Shown here in pieces: positions 35,167 to 48,912 of a DNA stretch of 64,000 nt. The stretch spans positions 7,041,957 through 7,105,956 of the forward strand of contig OZ007569.1 in NCBI GenBank assembly GCA_963931925.1, in the 5' to 3' direction. A model generated the notes under the pieces. It worked only from the letters and a program-made list of their open reading frames with translations, was not told the origin of the DNA and did not search any database. The stretch is from Onchidella celtica (lineage: Eukaryota; Mollusca; Gastropoda; Systellommatophora; Onchidiidae). Each line of letters starts with the position of its first letter. Position 1 is the first letter of the stretch. The translations under genes were made by a program, and so were the position numbers.

Positions 35167-36915
35167 ATGGCCGAACTTGACGCTGAACCTTCCTTAGTCG
35201 AGCTTTCCAATGCAATCGACCACCTGTCTGCTGGAAAAGCCACAGGAAGTGACAACATTCCTGCAGAGGTATTAAAAGACCTAAAAGGCCCACTATTACC
35301 ACACCTGTATAATCTGTTACTGCAGTGTTGGAAAGAAGGCGTGATACCACATGATATGAGAGACGCCAAAATTGTCACACTTTACAAGAACAAAGGAGAC
35401 AAAGGCGACTGCAACAACTATCGAGGCATATCCCTCCTCAGCATTACTGGAAAGGCTTTTGCTCGCGTCATCCTCTGCCGCCTTCAACAACTGGCGGAAA
35501 AAGTCTTACCAGAAACACAATGTGGCTTTCGAAGCAAACGATCAACTATTGACATGATATTTGCACTTCGGCAAATCCAAGAAAAATGTAAAGAACAAAA
35601 CAGGCCGCTTATAACATGCTTTGTGGACCTAACAAAGGCTTTCGACACCGTAAGCCGATCTGGCCTGTATGCAGTCCTTAAATCCATAGGCTGTCCACCA
35701 ACATTGCTAAAACTTATTGCATCCTTCCACACTGACATGAGGGCATGTGTCAACTTTGAGGGCTGCACATCCAATTCATTTGCTGTAAACAGCGGTGTGA
35801 AGCAGGGATGTGTTCTTGCTCCTACCTTATTTGGTATATATTTTGCAGCCCTACTCAAGAATGCCTTTGGTCAATGTTCAGGTGGAGTACTTATTAACAC
35901 CAGAGTGGACGGCTCCATTTTTAATGTTGCCAGACTAAAAGCAAAATCTCGTACAGAGCATATTATGTTACAAGAGCTCCTCTTCGCAGATGATGCTGCA
36001 ATCGTGGCCCACGATGAAACCACGCTCCAGGCTCTCATCAATAGCCTTGCCAAAGCCTGTGACAAATTCATGCTAAAGATCAGTGTCTCAAAAACTGTAG
36101 TTTTGACACAAGGCTTGAGAAACTCCAACCCAATCATGCTGAATGGCTCTCCTCTGGAGCAAGTGGGAAAATTCTGCTACCTAGGCTCAACCATCAGTGG
36201 TAGCACAGACATAACAACTGAAATAAATGCCAGAATAGGAAAGGCGGCCACAGCTTTTGGCAAACTCTCAAAAAGGGTGTGGAACAATAGCAAGCTGACC
36301 ATCAAAACAAAGGTACTCGTGTACCAAACTTGCGTCCTAAGCACCCTGCTGTATGGCTCAGAGACATGGACCACCTACTCCAAACATGAAAGATCCCTCA
36401 ACTCCTTCCACCTGCGCTGCCTACGCAAAATTCTCAAGATCAAGTGGCAAGACAGGATCTCAAATATCGAAGTTCTGAGCCGAGCCAACATTCCATCAAC
36501 TCAGGCTCTCCTAGGCAAAAAAAGACTGCGGTGGCTTGGACATCTCCACCGTATGGAAAATGATCGCATCCCCAGACAAATTCTCTACGGGGAACTTGCT
36601 ACTGGCAACCGACCCAGAGGTAGGCCACATCTGCGATTCAAAGACACTTGCAAGGTCACGATGAAAGCATTCAACATCGACCCCAATGAATGGGAGAATC
36701 TTGCAAGTGATCGAAGCAGATGGAGACAAAAATTGCGCAGTGGCACGCTCGCAATAGACTTCAAGGCAAAAGAAACATACCTGACAAAACGACAGAGGCG
36801 GAATGAAAACACTCGCCAAAGTGAACCCAAAAGACTGACCTGCAATCACTGCCATCGCACTCTCGGGTCAAACATTGGTAGAATAAGCCACGAGAGAAGC
36901 TGTCAGTCAAAGTGA
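35167..36915 (+). CDS. LINE ORF, part 2: reverse transcriptase and C-terminal zinc finger
   Basis: 582 codons from the first internal ATG, in the same frame as part 1. RT motifs in order: GKATGSDNIPAEVLK, YRGISLLSITGK, QCGFRSKRSTIDM, FVDLTKAFDTVSR, SGVKQGCVLAPTLFGI, and the catalytic FADD at about residues 273-276, then YLGSTI and LLYGSETW. The C-terminus has RLRWLGHLHRM, RPRGRPHLRFKD and a CxxC...H...C finger (CNHCHR, ISHERSC). The region is intact apart from the upstream TAA, so the copy looks young. The ATG used here is probably not a genuine start. Confidence 0.93.
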   Translation: MAELDAEPSLVELSNAIDHLSAGKATGSDNIPAEVLKDLKGPLLPHLYNLLLQCWKEGVIPHDMRDAKIVTLYKNKGDKGDCNNYRGISLLSITGKAFARVILCRLQQLAEKVLPETQCGFRSKRSTIDMIFALRQIQEKCKEQNRPLITCFVDLTKAFDTVSRSGLYAVLKSIGCPPTLLKLIASFHTDMRACVNFEGCTSNSFAVNSGVKQGCVLAPTLFGIYFAALLKNAFGQCSGGVLINTRVDGSIFNVARLKAKSRTEHIMLQELLFADDAAIVAHDETTLQALINSLAKACDKFMLKISVSKTVVLTQGLRNSNPIMLNGSPLEQVGKFCYLGSTISGSTDITTEINARIGKAATAFGKLSKRVWNNSKLTIKTKVLVYQTCVLSTLLYGSETWTTYSKHERSLNSFHLRCLRKILKIKWQDRISNIEVLSRANIPSTQALLGKKRLRWLGHLHRMENDRIPRQILYGELATGNRPRGRPHLRFKDTCKVTMKAFNIDPNEWENLASDRSRWRQKLRSGTLAIDFKAKETYLTKRQRRNENTRQSEPKRLTCNHCHRTLGSNIGRISHERSCQSK

Positions 36916-36960
36916 AAGTGAATATTCTAGCTGCTAAGACCGTCTGTAAAGACGCTAAAG

Positions 36961-38853
36961 GCCATATATATATTTCTTAGACATAGACACATTTTGAAGA
37001 TAATATAAATATAGAATTTTTGTCGTTTGTGCAGGTGTGCAGAAATAATGTACTTGTTTTTTTCTGGTAAACATGCATTTAGGACGTTTTCTTTCCGATA
37101 ATTTCTGGAGATAACACTAAAAATAAAACAATAATAAACAACGCCAGGAGGTAAAGAGCGCCTTGATGATGACAGACGGGAAGAAGATGTCATAATAGAA
37201 AAAACATCACTTAGCCCACCCCTACCCCACAAAAAAAACCAAAAAAAAAGACTTGAAACCACTGATTCTGTGATTGCCTTCACTGCCTAGCCACACTGCT
37301 AAGAACAAGAACTCTGGTTCTTCAAAGACAGATAATTGTAACCCAGTTCGGTCGTCAATGAACAAACTCATGACATCATCTCTAAATGAATCTCATGACT
37401 TGGCTGGTATTTGGGGTAATTATACAAATTGGCTGATCTCAGCTTTTGCACGTCACTGACTAAAAATAATGTATTGACGCCTTAACATAGAGTCTGTTTG
37501 CTTCACTACGCCGGAAATAATGTGAAATATCCCACATGTTCAAGTTCGATCAACAGAAATATGGATCTAGGTGTGTTGTGCAAGAGGTTTGGTAGATCAA
37601 ATTGATAGGTCGAGCAAATGACGGAGAATACTACTAGGTCATGTTTAGACAACAGGGACTGTGTGTCGTGGGGATGATGATTATGATGCAGGGGTGTAAA
37701 TGACATTTGAAAATCTTCTCTGAAAATGAAACGCCAGGGGCTGCTTAGGCCCCTTATAGGGGGTGGGGGGGGGGGGCGCCGAAATTGATTTAATCACACA
37801 TTTACAGCTTAAAAATTGGCCTCTCATGAGCAGAATTTGGTTAAATAAATAGGGATAAAGAGACTTTAAAAAGGAAGAAATAAACTAGAAAAGACGACAC
37901 TGGACAATTAATGAGTGGTACAAGAATAACTTTCAGAAGAAAAAAAAAGACAATGTGGCAATGGCCATAAGGTACATACCTTACTTTGCTTGGTAAATGT
38001 GATGTTTCATTCCTCTACAAGTTTTGGTTCATTATAGTTCTTATTTCATTGTCAAGAGTCACATAAAAAATATTATATTATCGGTGAATAAAGAAAACAA
38101 AACAACCTGAAATAACTAAAGATAAGGATAGATTTAGTCCTAAATCTAGGAATTTACCCTCAAAATTCAACAACATGAAAAAATCTGAAAGATTCACATC
38201 CCTGTATGATGGGTGATCGGATGTAGGGCGAGAGCGCGGGAAGCTGGACATACGTGGATCGGTAGGCGGTCCGTTAACGATTAATCTCGATTGTAATCCG
38301 TTGTTATTAAACAGAACAGAGGCGAAAGTCCTGAAGGAATTAAAGATGGAAAAAAAGATGAATATAACAGAATCGGAAACAGATTGACAGACAGGCTGGT
38401 AATCACAGAGTGTAGTTGCTGTGCTGCAATGGCTGGTTAAGGGTTGTCGGTATATTTACTGAAACTGAGGACAGCATTTGGTGCGCGGTACCTACTCAGT
38501 CTGGGAGTAAACACAGGACAGATAAATCTATTACGTGTTTGTTTGCGCGGGGGGGGGGGGAATAAGGAGACCACGTGAAGGGGGGCGGGAAGGCAAATCA
38601 TGACGTCACTCACTATCTTCTCGCATGCACCTCAGTTTGAGTGCTTCCCTGGATACTTTTTCCACAACCCCAAATCAAAGACATGTACATGTACAAGGTT
38701 TCAGAAAAAAATGAAAAATAATCGTTCAAATGACGTCGTAAAATCTCTTTTTCACACTCACACTAAACGTTGAAAAATGACACCGGCATTTATCGTACTT
38801 CTGCAGTCATGTGAAACCCAGTTTTTAAAAAAAAAAGTGTTTTTTTTTTGAGA
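36961..38853. other. No gene recognised
   Basis: AT-rich sequence with a G run at about 37760-37776 and another at about 38550-38561. Short frames only. Confidence 0.5.
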
Positions 38854-39248
38854 CAGGGTTCATACAAAGTCTTGAAAACACATTTTAAAGACTTTTTAAG
38901 GACTTCCTAAGGACTCACAGTAAACAAATTAAGGACCTGTGTGCCTGTGACCAAGAAATATTACAACTATACAAGTGGTGTGCAGCACTCATCCATAAGG
39001 AATGCTTCTGTATCCAGAGTTCAAACATAGTACACTCACTCTGAAAAGTTCAGTTATTTCAAAGTACCAATTATCCAGTGTGCAATTGGAAGATTTGAAT
39101 CTCAAATGTTTCAACCGAAACACAAATTTTAAGGACTTTTTAAGGACTTTAGCATCATTTTCAGAATTTAAGGACTTTTTGAGTACTTATTTTTTCTTTT
39201 ATGAAAATTAAGGACTGTAAGGACTTTTAAGGACCTGCGTGAACCCTG
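38854..39248. mobile_element. CAGGGTTC-ended MITE, copy 1 (395 bp)
   Basis: Left end CAGGGTTCATACAAAGTCTT and right-end complement CAGGGTTCACGCAGGTCCTT share CAGGGTTCA; subterminal TTAAGGACTTTTTAAGG motifs occur at both ends. Homologous to 56565-56775 in reverse orientation. The ends resemble a widespread group of hAT-like MITEs, but no clear 8-bp duplication was found. Confidence 0.8.
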
Positions 39249-42200
39249 ATGAGAAGACTGGAAAGAAAGGGGGTGGGGATATGAAAACAGCCGATGGAAG
39301 AGCAAAGGAGTCTGTATGAGAGAAAGAGGTGGACGTTAAAAAAGGTGGACATGTTTCGGGAAAGGCAATCTTCCCAGGCAATCGCCCTTGGCTTTGCTTG
39401 TACATTCGATTTATTCGTTCATTCATCCACATATAACCATCCATCCATGTACGCAATCACCTGTCTATCAATAGCTAAATGACCCCGTTCAATAAAAGGA
39501 ATCATTATTATTTACGTTCGTAGGTGTATCTACAATCACGCTCAGCGAGCACTGGAGTCACCACCGGGCTAGCAGAAACACCAGATTATCATCTCAGAAA
39601 CATCAGATTATCATCTCCATAATGAACTGAACCACTCGTTAATATACAAGCAACCAATGTCACTGCTTCACAACATCACACCTTAAATCTAATTTACTAC
39701 CAAATGCAAGCTCTTTCATCATGTGCTGCCTTGCTCTGACAAAAGACCCTATATGCCAAGAACAAAAGTCAACCAGTGGCGCAAAAAAAGCATTTCATGA
39801 TACGCCTCGCTTTATTCTTTGTGCCATTCCCAGTTAGTGGTAACCAAAGGAAACAATTACTCGTACAAATTACAACGCAGACAGAAAGATAGAGCATATT
39901 TCATCCCATAAACTGAACTTCAAAAGTGAATTTGACCTACTTTGGCGTGCACCGCCTTTTTCTGCAGCACCGCAGAGTGGCGCAGGCATTATAAGAGAAT
40001 TTTTCCAGTGAAGACAGCAACTGATAAACGTAGTGTTTTGTGTGAGCACGTATCTACTTGATGAGCAACTTATCCTGCAGGGCACAGAAATAGATACGGA
40101 CATTATTACAGATAAGAAGCATTCTGATGGAACATTTCTAGATCTAGAAATAACTAAAGTGGAAAAGAAAACAGCAGGTAGTTCAGAAAGGTGGCACACA
40201 ATGACAGATAATCAACACACAGAATAAACAATATGATGGGAAATGTATGATATGATACAATTTTACGAAGTCCAAAGAAGATTAAATCTTATTATGCGCT
40301 CGTGGGGTCTGTTAGATCCTGACCCGGCATATTAGCGTTAAAACTGGGTCTTACAGGCCCTACAGGGTATGGTTACGAATCGTTTTTTGCCTGATAGGCC
40401 CTACTAGATACGAATCGGAACAATGACCTTCGGAGATTAAAATACAGTTAAGCTTTACTCCATAATTATCTACTTCGGAAGGCACGGGGATCTTTCAGTC
40501 CTAAATCAGTTCAGCTGGTTTCATTTGGGTGGTAAATGCACGTAGACATTATCCCCACTTAAATTATGAGGTCATGATGACCCCATTTATGAAAAACGAA
40601 AATGATAAGATTCATTTGCTTCAAGATAGAGATGATGTCATCGGCTCCAACCCTTATCGCACCATTTAAACATGGCCCACACTGGGCACTAAATCTTTGC
40701 TGTGTATATAAAGTTTACAAAACTACAAAAATTGTGATATTAATTTTTATACACAATAATATATAAATTATTATCTTACATCTTGTTATTGCCCTGCACC
40801 TGCCTTTGACATCAGATAACCACTATAGAAATCGCAAGACCCACCAGGTTCTTCAACGCCCGAAATTTCCAGTGAAGATAACATGGCCGCCCCGCCATGG
40901 CAATAGCGCGATGCATCAGACTGAATCTCTACGTTTTGCCACTGTGTTAAAAAGGCATCCTGCTATACATATAATTTAGGCAGAAGCGGCTTTTAACATC
41001 ATTAACAATCTAGTTCTCTTGGACTCGAAAGACATCGGGGATCAACAAAGTCGACATTACAAATTAAACAACAAACAAACAGGACAAAATGTGGAGTGAG
41101 CAAATATTTGAAACAAGACGAAAGAACAACCACAACAAACACAAAGGAAGTACTTCCGTGGGGACAGTTGTCTCTCTCTCTATGTGTTAGGGTTGTGGGA
41201 CTCTCTAAATCTTAGGTTATACCCAGACAATATTACCCTAACTCTAACCCATAGGAACGAAAAAGCCATAGAGGTAACTCTCCCTTGCCATGAATGCCCA
41301 AACAAAGAGACTTCATCCAAATCACCTGCAAACGCATAAGGAGAACAGCGCTGATTTCAAGCAAATATGATGAATCGTGATATTTAAAGGTTCTTTTCAA
41401 CAACGAGGCCGCAAAATGCACCTTGAACTGTGGGGTGGCTTGAGTGCGGGGTCGAACTAACCATATCACAGTTACCTGACGGGAAGTTCTCCCTCTCACA
41501 CCTGCATGCAACGCCTGGACCGTCTCAACATGGTTTAGAACCAACAGGTGTTAGGCTCGAAGCTTTTGGCAGGGTTTACCAGAGAAAAAAATATCCCAGA
41601 TCTCCCGGTCTCCAGACAAAACTGTACCCAGGAAGCAAGGTGAGGGTACAAAGCAAACAGGATTCGCATTTCGCACGCTGACAGTGTGGAGGTGTACAGA
41701 ATGTCACTGATCAATATCTAGCGACCAACAGAAAGATACAGATGAAGTTTAGAGTGAGAGAAAAGGTGTGAGTAGGGGAAATAATATAGTGCTAATAAAA
41801 GTGCGCCTGCAAGATTTATTCAATACATGATATCAATACAATAAAGAGTGGGATACGATCTATTGGCGGAAAAATTTCGTGAACTTTTGATGTAATGCAT
41901 CACCGTCGATTACAACACGCTCATCATATTAGACCCCATACATTTTCCATCTCGGGGGAAAAACTGTTTCAAACATCCGGAAATCGAGAACTTTCCTGAG
42001 AATTCTCATCGCCCCTAGCTTGTATTATTTGGATTGTTTGTATGCCTGCTGTCCGCAAATATGTCTGAACAATTCCGCTGCATAAACCTCCACTCTTCTA
42101 CACACTTTTCATTTTTCTCCATAATTGGTTCTATGTTGTAATTCACTCACTCTGTACCTTTCATAGTGCTGGTTTATTCCAAAATTATTCTATTCGCGAA

Positions 42201-43600
42201 TCTTTCATTGATTTTTTGTCCCTTTCATCTTTAACACGCACAAGGCCCTGAATTATTTATCCCTCACCAATGCTGAGTACTCATCAGTGTTAATTGGCTT
42301 TAACCCGGCGTGCGTGTAGCCTACGAAACAATTTTTGCACACCAAATTTGCCTTCAGCTTTTCGAAACAGAAAAGGTGATGTCATGCAAATCAACGCATC
42401 ACACCTGAAAAAAAAGGAAAAACTAAAGTGTTTTTAGACAGAATCGTATCTTTATACTTCCTGAACTATCTCGCGTTTCACTTGCTGTAATCAACGTCTC
42501 GTAATACGTGAGTCAGTTGGTCATTAGCAAACAGATACACCGGAAGCACATGACGGGAGTCTTTGATTACAACAAACCGGCATACAAATGGGCCAGGGTC
42601 GCTAAGAACACATAATTATCGACGAGATAAGGGCCAGAATACTCAACAAAGGACGAGGCCACAGAAGAACAAAATGCAAAAAGAATCCTTGCCAGCTACG
42701 AGTGCCAACCGCACGACAAACAAGTGCGTCCTCTAAACACCTGTTGCCCCAAATAAAAGAAGAAAAGAAAAAAAAAGTGGAGAAAGTGACCCCACGGAGA
42801 CTGAAATGTCACAAATTGTCCCAAAATTATTTTCATACTTTTATTATTGTTATTATTATTAGAGTTGTAAAGATTATAATTTTTATTGTTCATGGCGATA
42901 CTTGTAAAGATTATTTTCAGGCGCTCTGTACATCACAGACTATTCAGACGCCCACCGATATTTGTAGGGAAACAAGAAGAAAGAGTAGAGCAAACTGGTG
43001 AAGCCAAACCATCACAGTATATGGATGAAGACCCACTAACTTGCATCCTCGTTCCAATGACACTTGGTGTACTGTAGTGTTTGTACATGCGATACAATTG
43101 ATCGATACGCGATAAGCGGATTAAATAATACCCTGCCGTGGCATTCAACACCAGAGTATGAATACAACACGTGTGTCACAGCCATATCCTCTGCCCCATC
43201 TTGCTATCCAATACGACGTTATACTATCACAACTACAGTACACACTGCAATATTCTGCCTTCTAAACCGACACCTTTCCCACAAAGCTGAATTCATACGT
43301 TCCACAATAAACCAGCAAGACCTGTGTTAAAATAAACCACGTTGTCCATGCATTGACCCCTAGTCTAAAAAGACCAGTACTTGTGCTGTTTTAGAACCTG
43401 ACATATATTCTACGAAAAGACCTGAAATGTAACCCCAGTTTTCAAGTATTAACCACTGGTTGGCGCTAAACACATGCTACAATCAACTATAAGGGTTTTA
43501 AAACCAAACAGTATCAAATTTAACCCACTGGGAACAAAGCCAGGGATGTTGAATAAAAAGAGCCACAGCAAAGGAAATTTGTTTGTATGTGTGCGTGTGT
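39249..43600. other. No gene recognised
   Basis: Mostly unique AT-rich sequence. A small direct repeat (CAGATTATCATCTC, 39590-39620) and diverged repeats around GGCCCTAC at 40355-40435 are visible. No credible coding region. Confidence 0.5.
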
Positions 43601-44068
<468 letters not shown>

Positions 44069-45109
44069 GGGGTACAGGAAGAGGAGAGAACCGATGACAG
44101 ATGGCTGAGATGTCATTCAACAATGTTTCGGGCAGTTCAAATAACAAATTGAATGAATTTTTAAAAAAATATTTCTTATAGAGGCTGTAAGTTTCCCCCC
44201 CCCCCCCCCCGAAAGAGTTTGGAGTAACTTAAAGAGTACAGGCCGGAACTGTAAGTTCCGTCTGCGGCTACTGACGTTTTTTTTGTTCTTTTTTGTTTCT
44301 TCGCTTTTATTTCTCTAACCACCTAAAATGTGTCAGCTCTGATCAGTTCTGCGCGAAATGAGCATTTAACGCCATCACGAATAATCGTGAAACATCATGA
44401 ACACACACATGTGTGTATTCCAAACCATTTCTTTGTTTCTTTGCACCAATTTAATGTTAATGGTCGTGTAAGTGGCGGCACGGGAATATTACGAAATCTC
44501 CCGCCAGTTCATAGTCTTCTCGGGATGTTCTTCTTCAAATGTTCGCTTTCCTTAATAAGCCAGTAAATGACTTCAATTTGCCCAATTTCCCCATTCCAGA
44601 TCCGTAGATGTTCAGTAAGAAGCAAACCTCTATACGGATGCTGGTCTATAATGACGACTTCACAGTGTTTCCCTGGAGAACGGAAGTCAGTACACCTTGG
44701 GGAGGCTGATGGCTTTCATTCCCGAGAGTACAAAACCTGTAGCAGCTGTGATGGCAATAGCGGTCTCCTGGCCCCCGGGCTGAATCATCAGTGAATAATG
44801 CGGACCAGATAATGCCAAAACCAAACACAGAGCGAAGTCTTACCTAATATCGGTACATAACGCTGCCCCTATAGTGAAATCACACGGGTGTATGCCCACA
44901 AGAGGAGATGACAGATCTTCTTTGCCAAAGGTGCCAACAAGTAAGTATTCTACTCTCGCACCTGGGAAGAGGATGTTTACCCGCCCCCCCCCACTCCCCT
45001 ATTGTATGAAATGCATAAATGGGAGATGGAGGTGGGGAGGGAGGGGGGGGGGTGTTATGGGGAGCGTGCATTTATGCATTTCAATTACGATAATGCATTA
45101 AAAACATTT

Positions 45110-45225
45110 TCTTAAACAAAGTAAGTTGTAGGATTATACAAGAATGACGTCTCTGATGAGAGAGTCAAGTAGTCCATGCAAAATTTCGTAACAAGTTTGG
45201 GGGTATCAAGGACTTATCATGGACA
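45110..45225. repeat. Dispersed repeat, copy 1
   Basis: GATTATACAA, then TAGTCCATGCAAAAT, then ATCAAGGACTTATCA correspond in order and spacing to 58030-58150. The nature of the repeat is unknown. Confidence 0.65.
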
Positions 45226-45359
45226 TTGGACATTCTAATGGTCGGGCGCCCGTACATGGGGGTGGGGGGTGGCGGGTCAAGAATTGCCAAAATCGACTGT
45301 CCGCACCTTATGGATGACCCCAATGACCCCATGTATCAAGGAACTTGCCAATCATTAGG

Positions 45360-45575
45360 AAGGGGTATAATCTCTAATACCAGAAAGGAAACAGGCAAGG
45401 GAGCAGGCCACGAACAACATGGAGGAGAGGCATGGAGGAGGATTATGAAGAGAGGTGGCTACACAGAATGAGTTGTCAAGGATCGCCCAGGATAGAGACA
45501 AATGGAAGGCCGTCGTCCGTGGCCTATTCCCTGCAGATTAGGGTGAAAAGGCGTTGATGATGATGATGATGACAA
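45360..45575 (+). pseudogene. LINE remnant: last codons and (GAT)n tail
   Basis: The plus strand encodes ELSRIAQDRDKWKAVVRGLF followed by PAD and a stop at about 45539, matching the QDRxxW ending of LINE reverse transcriptases. It is followed by a (GAT)n tail. Upstream the frame is broken and the similarity fades. Confidence 0.75.
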
Positions 45576-46334
45576 TCTCTGTGTTTAGAACTAATAGTGT
45601 CAAAAATTTGAGGCCAGGGATACATTTCCAGTTAAACACTTGTTTTTCCCTCTCTTCTGTAAAAATTAGGTCGTACCTGTGCCATTTCACGATAGGCCTG
45701 CGATATGGATGTCTTTTTAAAGCGAAATACACATTGAGAAAAATAACAAAATCGTATGCAGGAGCAGAGTGACAAGTATTACAGAAAGACTTGCACACTA
45801 GAATAACGAAAGAAACGCCTATCAAAGATTTCAACTCCGATCTCTTCTTTCTTTCTTTCTCTCTCTCTCTCCCCCCACCCCCCTTTATCTGATGAGTTTG
45901 GGCTACAATTTGATCAGAGTTGGGTGCACTTCTTTTGGATTCCTGCAAACTTAAAAGATCTTACCAGCCCATGGTTAATATCTGGATTGTTACTGCTGTA
46001 AAGTAAAATCTGAGAAATTTTGGAACGTAATGAGGCAGAACCGCTAAAATGCCAATACTTCTCACCACCTTAGTTTGGCCCGCTGACACCTTTGCCTGAA
46101 TCATACCTCAAGCCTAATCAAGTTCACAAAATGTGCCTGAATAAAATTATCTCCCGTGAGTCAATTCCTTCTCTTTACCTCCGCCTGTGTGTGCACTTGG
46201 ATCATCTGTGAAAGTGTTCAAACACACCTTGAGTCAGCAGTGAAGAGTAAACCAGACATTGACTCAACAAGCTTAAAGCCGAACTCACACAAAAAAACAA
46301 AGACATAAGGGTCTGATGTATTTGCCTGACTGAG

Positions 46335-46526
<192 letters not shown>

Positions 46527-46639
46527 GGAACGGACGGGAAGACATACAGACAGACAGATTTTGATCTGCACACCTGTGGTGCTCCCAGATCAGTGTTAAC
46601 ATATCTTTGGACAAGGTACAGAATAAAACATCATCTGGA

Positions 46640-46690
46640 AACCACAGGGGGGGGGGGGGGGAAGAGAGAGAGAGAGAGAGAGAGAGAGAC
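46640..46690. repeat. Poly-G plus (GA)n
   Basis: A G run of about 14 followed by GA repeats. Confidence 0.9.
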
Positions 46691-47174
46691 AATGATGCCG
46701 AACTTAATATCTGACACAAAGATTTGATTTTTCACCTGATTAATGTTTTCTCCCCATCCAATAAAGCTACATTCTTTTATCTTTCCACTCCCACATTTAT
46801 CATCTTTACGTAAAGAAAATAAACCCAAAAAGGTAGGGCACTACAGAATAATCAGATGTCATGGGGAGATAGTTCTTCTTTCTTCGCCGCCAAACGCAAG
46901 ATCGGATGGAGTTGCTGGGCCGTTCTTACAACATGCGGATGTATTCGAATCAATGATGCCTGTAAATTTTCACGATACATTATGTATACTGACACCATGT
47001 GCAACACTTCTTTTCCATTAGCCTTTTTTTTTTTTTTATGGTTGGGGGGGGGGGGGAGGAAAGGGGTAGAGGGGGGGGGGGGCTTTGAAATTCTGATTCT
47101 GGTGGTACATTTGTCGTAAGATGTGATAGAATTTGAACTTTAAAAAATGGCTCAAACTAAAGGCCGAAGATGAA

Positions 47175-47320
47175 ACTAGTCGGCGCTGAATGGTTAAGAT
47201 CATGGACCAAGTGGCAAGTTCGAACTAGAGACTATTCTGGGAGTTACCTGACAGATTTATCTGCACCCATTCGATTCCCCAACAAAAACAGATGTTCCTG
47301 GCGCCGATACAAAGACAACA
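47175..47320 (+). mobile_element. Degenerate tRNA-derived SINE (tentative)
   Basis: GGCGCTGAATGGTTAAGATC resembles a tRNA A-box region and GCAAGTTCGAACT a B box about 25 bp later, followed by TTATCTGCACCCATTCGATTC and AACAAAAACAG, a pattern familiar from molluscan SINEs. Only one copy is present, so boundaries cannot be set. Confidence 0.4.
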
Positions 47321-48808
47321 GCGAGGTTTTTCTTGTCTGGATCATTTAAACCAGATCAAGGGATGGCAACCAAACACTGACTCAGCCTCAGACGGGGGAA
47401 CTATTGAACAGGTTACGTACAGACGACAACCAGATAAGCCAAAACAATGTACCTTGTAGAAAACACAACATGGGGTCGAATCTCTTTGTATGGGTGTGTG
47501 TAAAAGGGAGAGGAGGGGAGAGAAGAAGGAATGAGTGTAGATGGGTATCAATGCCGTTTTGAACAGGGATTTTTGGGCTAATTCGGGACGGAACAAGCGT
47601 ATCGTAATGACAAAGAAGGATTAAAACTTGTAACGAATTGATGAAGTATTAAATACAAACTAACGCATTTTTTTTTCCTCTTGCCCTGACACAATTTTTG
47701 CAAAATGTCGTGTGACATGCAATGAATTTTGAGCTCCAAACGGTATGCCATGCATATGGCTATAATTGATATGATGATTGATGATGACCCCCTATGGTGA
47801 GTTTGCACTCTGAACACATTAATTACTAATCGTCTAGATTGTTCCTTATATCACTGATTTTTTTGTGTCTCTGTCCAATATAGAGCAGCAAACGTCCATC
47901 TTGCTTTTGCAGTTTTCAGATTGGCTGGGCTGCATGTCGTGAGGATGTTTGCAGACTTTCTGACTCCTTTTTCCCCCCCATTACAACCCATCGTGAACAT
48001 CGAATCTTTGGTACGTGTGTTCGCTAGTTCTCCAATTGTTTTACTTTCGAAAACCGACCCCCCCCCCCCAGTCCCTTAAGTTCTCCCTCCATAGAAATGG
48101 TCCAGCTCCTCATTTCTCTAACATGGCTTGTGATTGGTTTTGAAGTTAGTTTGACAGTATGAATGTTGGGCCTTCAGAGGGGATAAATTATCTCAGAAAA
48201 CAAACAAACCTGTAAACACAGACAGCTGATGCACCCCCCTCCCCTCCCCTTCCCAACACACACACTTACGCGAATCCCAGGAATTGCTTTTTAAAATCTA
48301 AATTATAATGTTTTCGCACACCCCTGCCATGAAGAAGAAAAAAAGAAAAACGCAGATCTCAATGTGATTATCTATCGTTCAACTTTGAAAACCCACAACA
48401 ACAACAACAACAAAAAAAACAAACAACGGGACCCACATCTTTGGTTCATTTTCCTTCAGTATCAGATAAAACAGGCCAGTTCCAAATCAGCGCTCACGAA
48501 TCTGACTGTGGGATGGGATGGCTGTGGGTGAGGGGATTAACCGTTGCTCAGACTGATGCTCTCTACCGCATGGCCCTAAACTAACCTTTCTGGAGCAAGG
48601 TGAGACTGATCGGGCCAGGGGAAAAGTAACCGACCAGGCCACCCAGGTCAAGATAGAGAGAGGTAACAAGAGAGTTTAGTTGATAGATCAGATTCGGCAA
48701 CTTACACAACGGGGGCCACGGAGTGGTATAGGAAGAATAATAAGGCGGTTTCTACTATAATAAACACGAACGTCATTGAGGTAGCAAATAACTTTTTAAC
48801 GGGGAGAT

Positions 48809-48810
<2 letters not shown>

Positions 48811-48892
<82 letters not shown>

Positions 48893-48912
48893 TGTGTGTG
48901 TGTGTGTGAGTG
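48811..48912. repeat. (GA)n followed by (GT)n
   Basis: About 80 bp of GA joined to about 20 bp of TG; further short GA tracts continue to 49020. Confidence 0.96.

Larger units (their letters stand above)
33115..36960 (+). mobile_element. Nearly complete LINE (non-LTR retrotransposon)
   Basis: About 3.8 kb: a 5' untranslated part of roughly 600 bp, a single long frame (endonuclease then reverse transcriptase then zinc finger), and a short 3' region after the stop at 36915. Outer boundaries are approximate; I could not define a target duplication. It is antisense to the MAPKBP1-like gene. The clade is not assigned. Confidence 0.92.
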
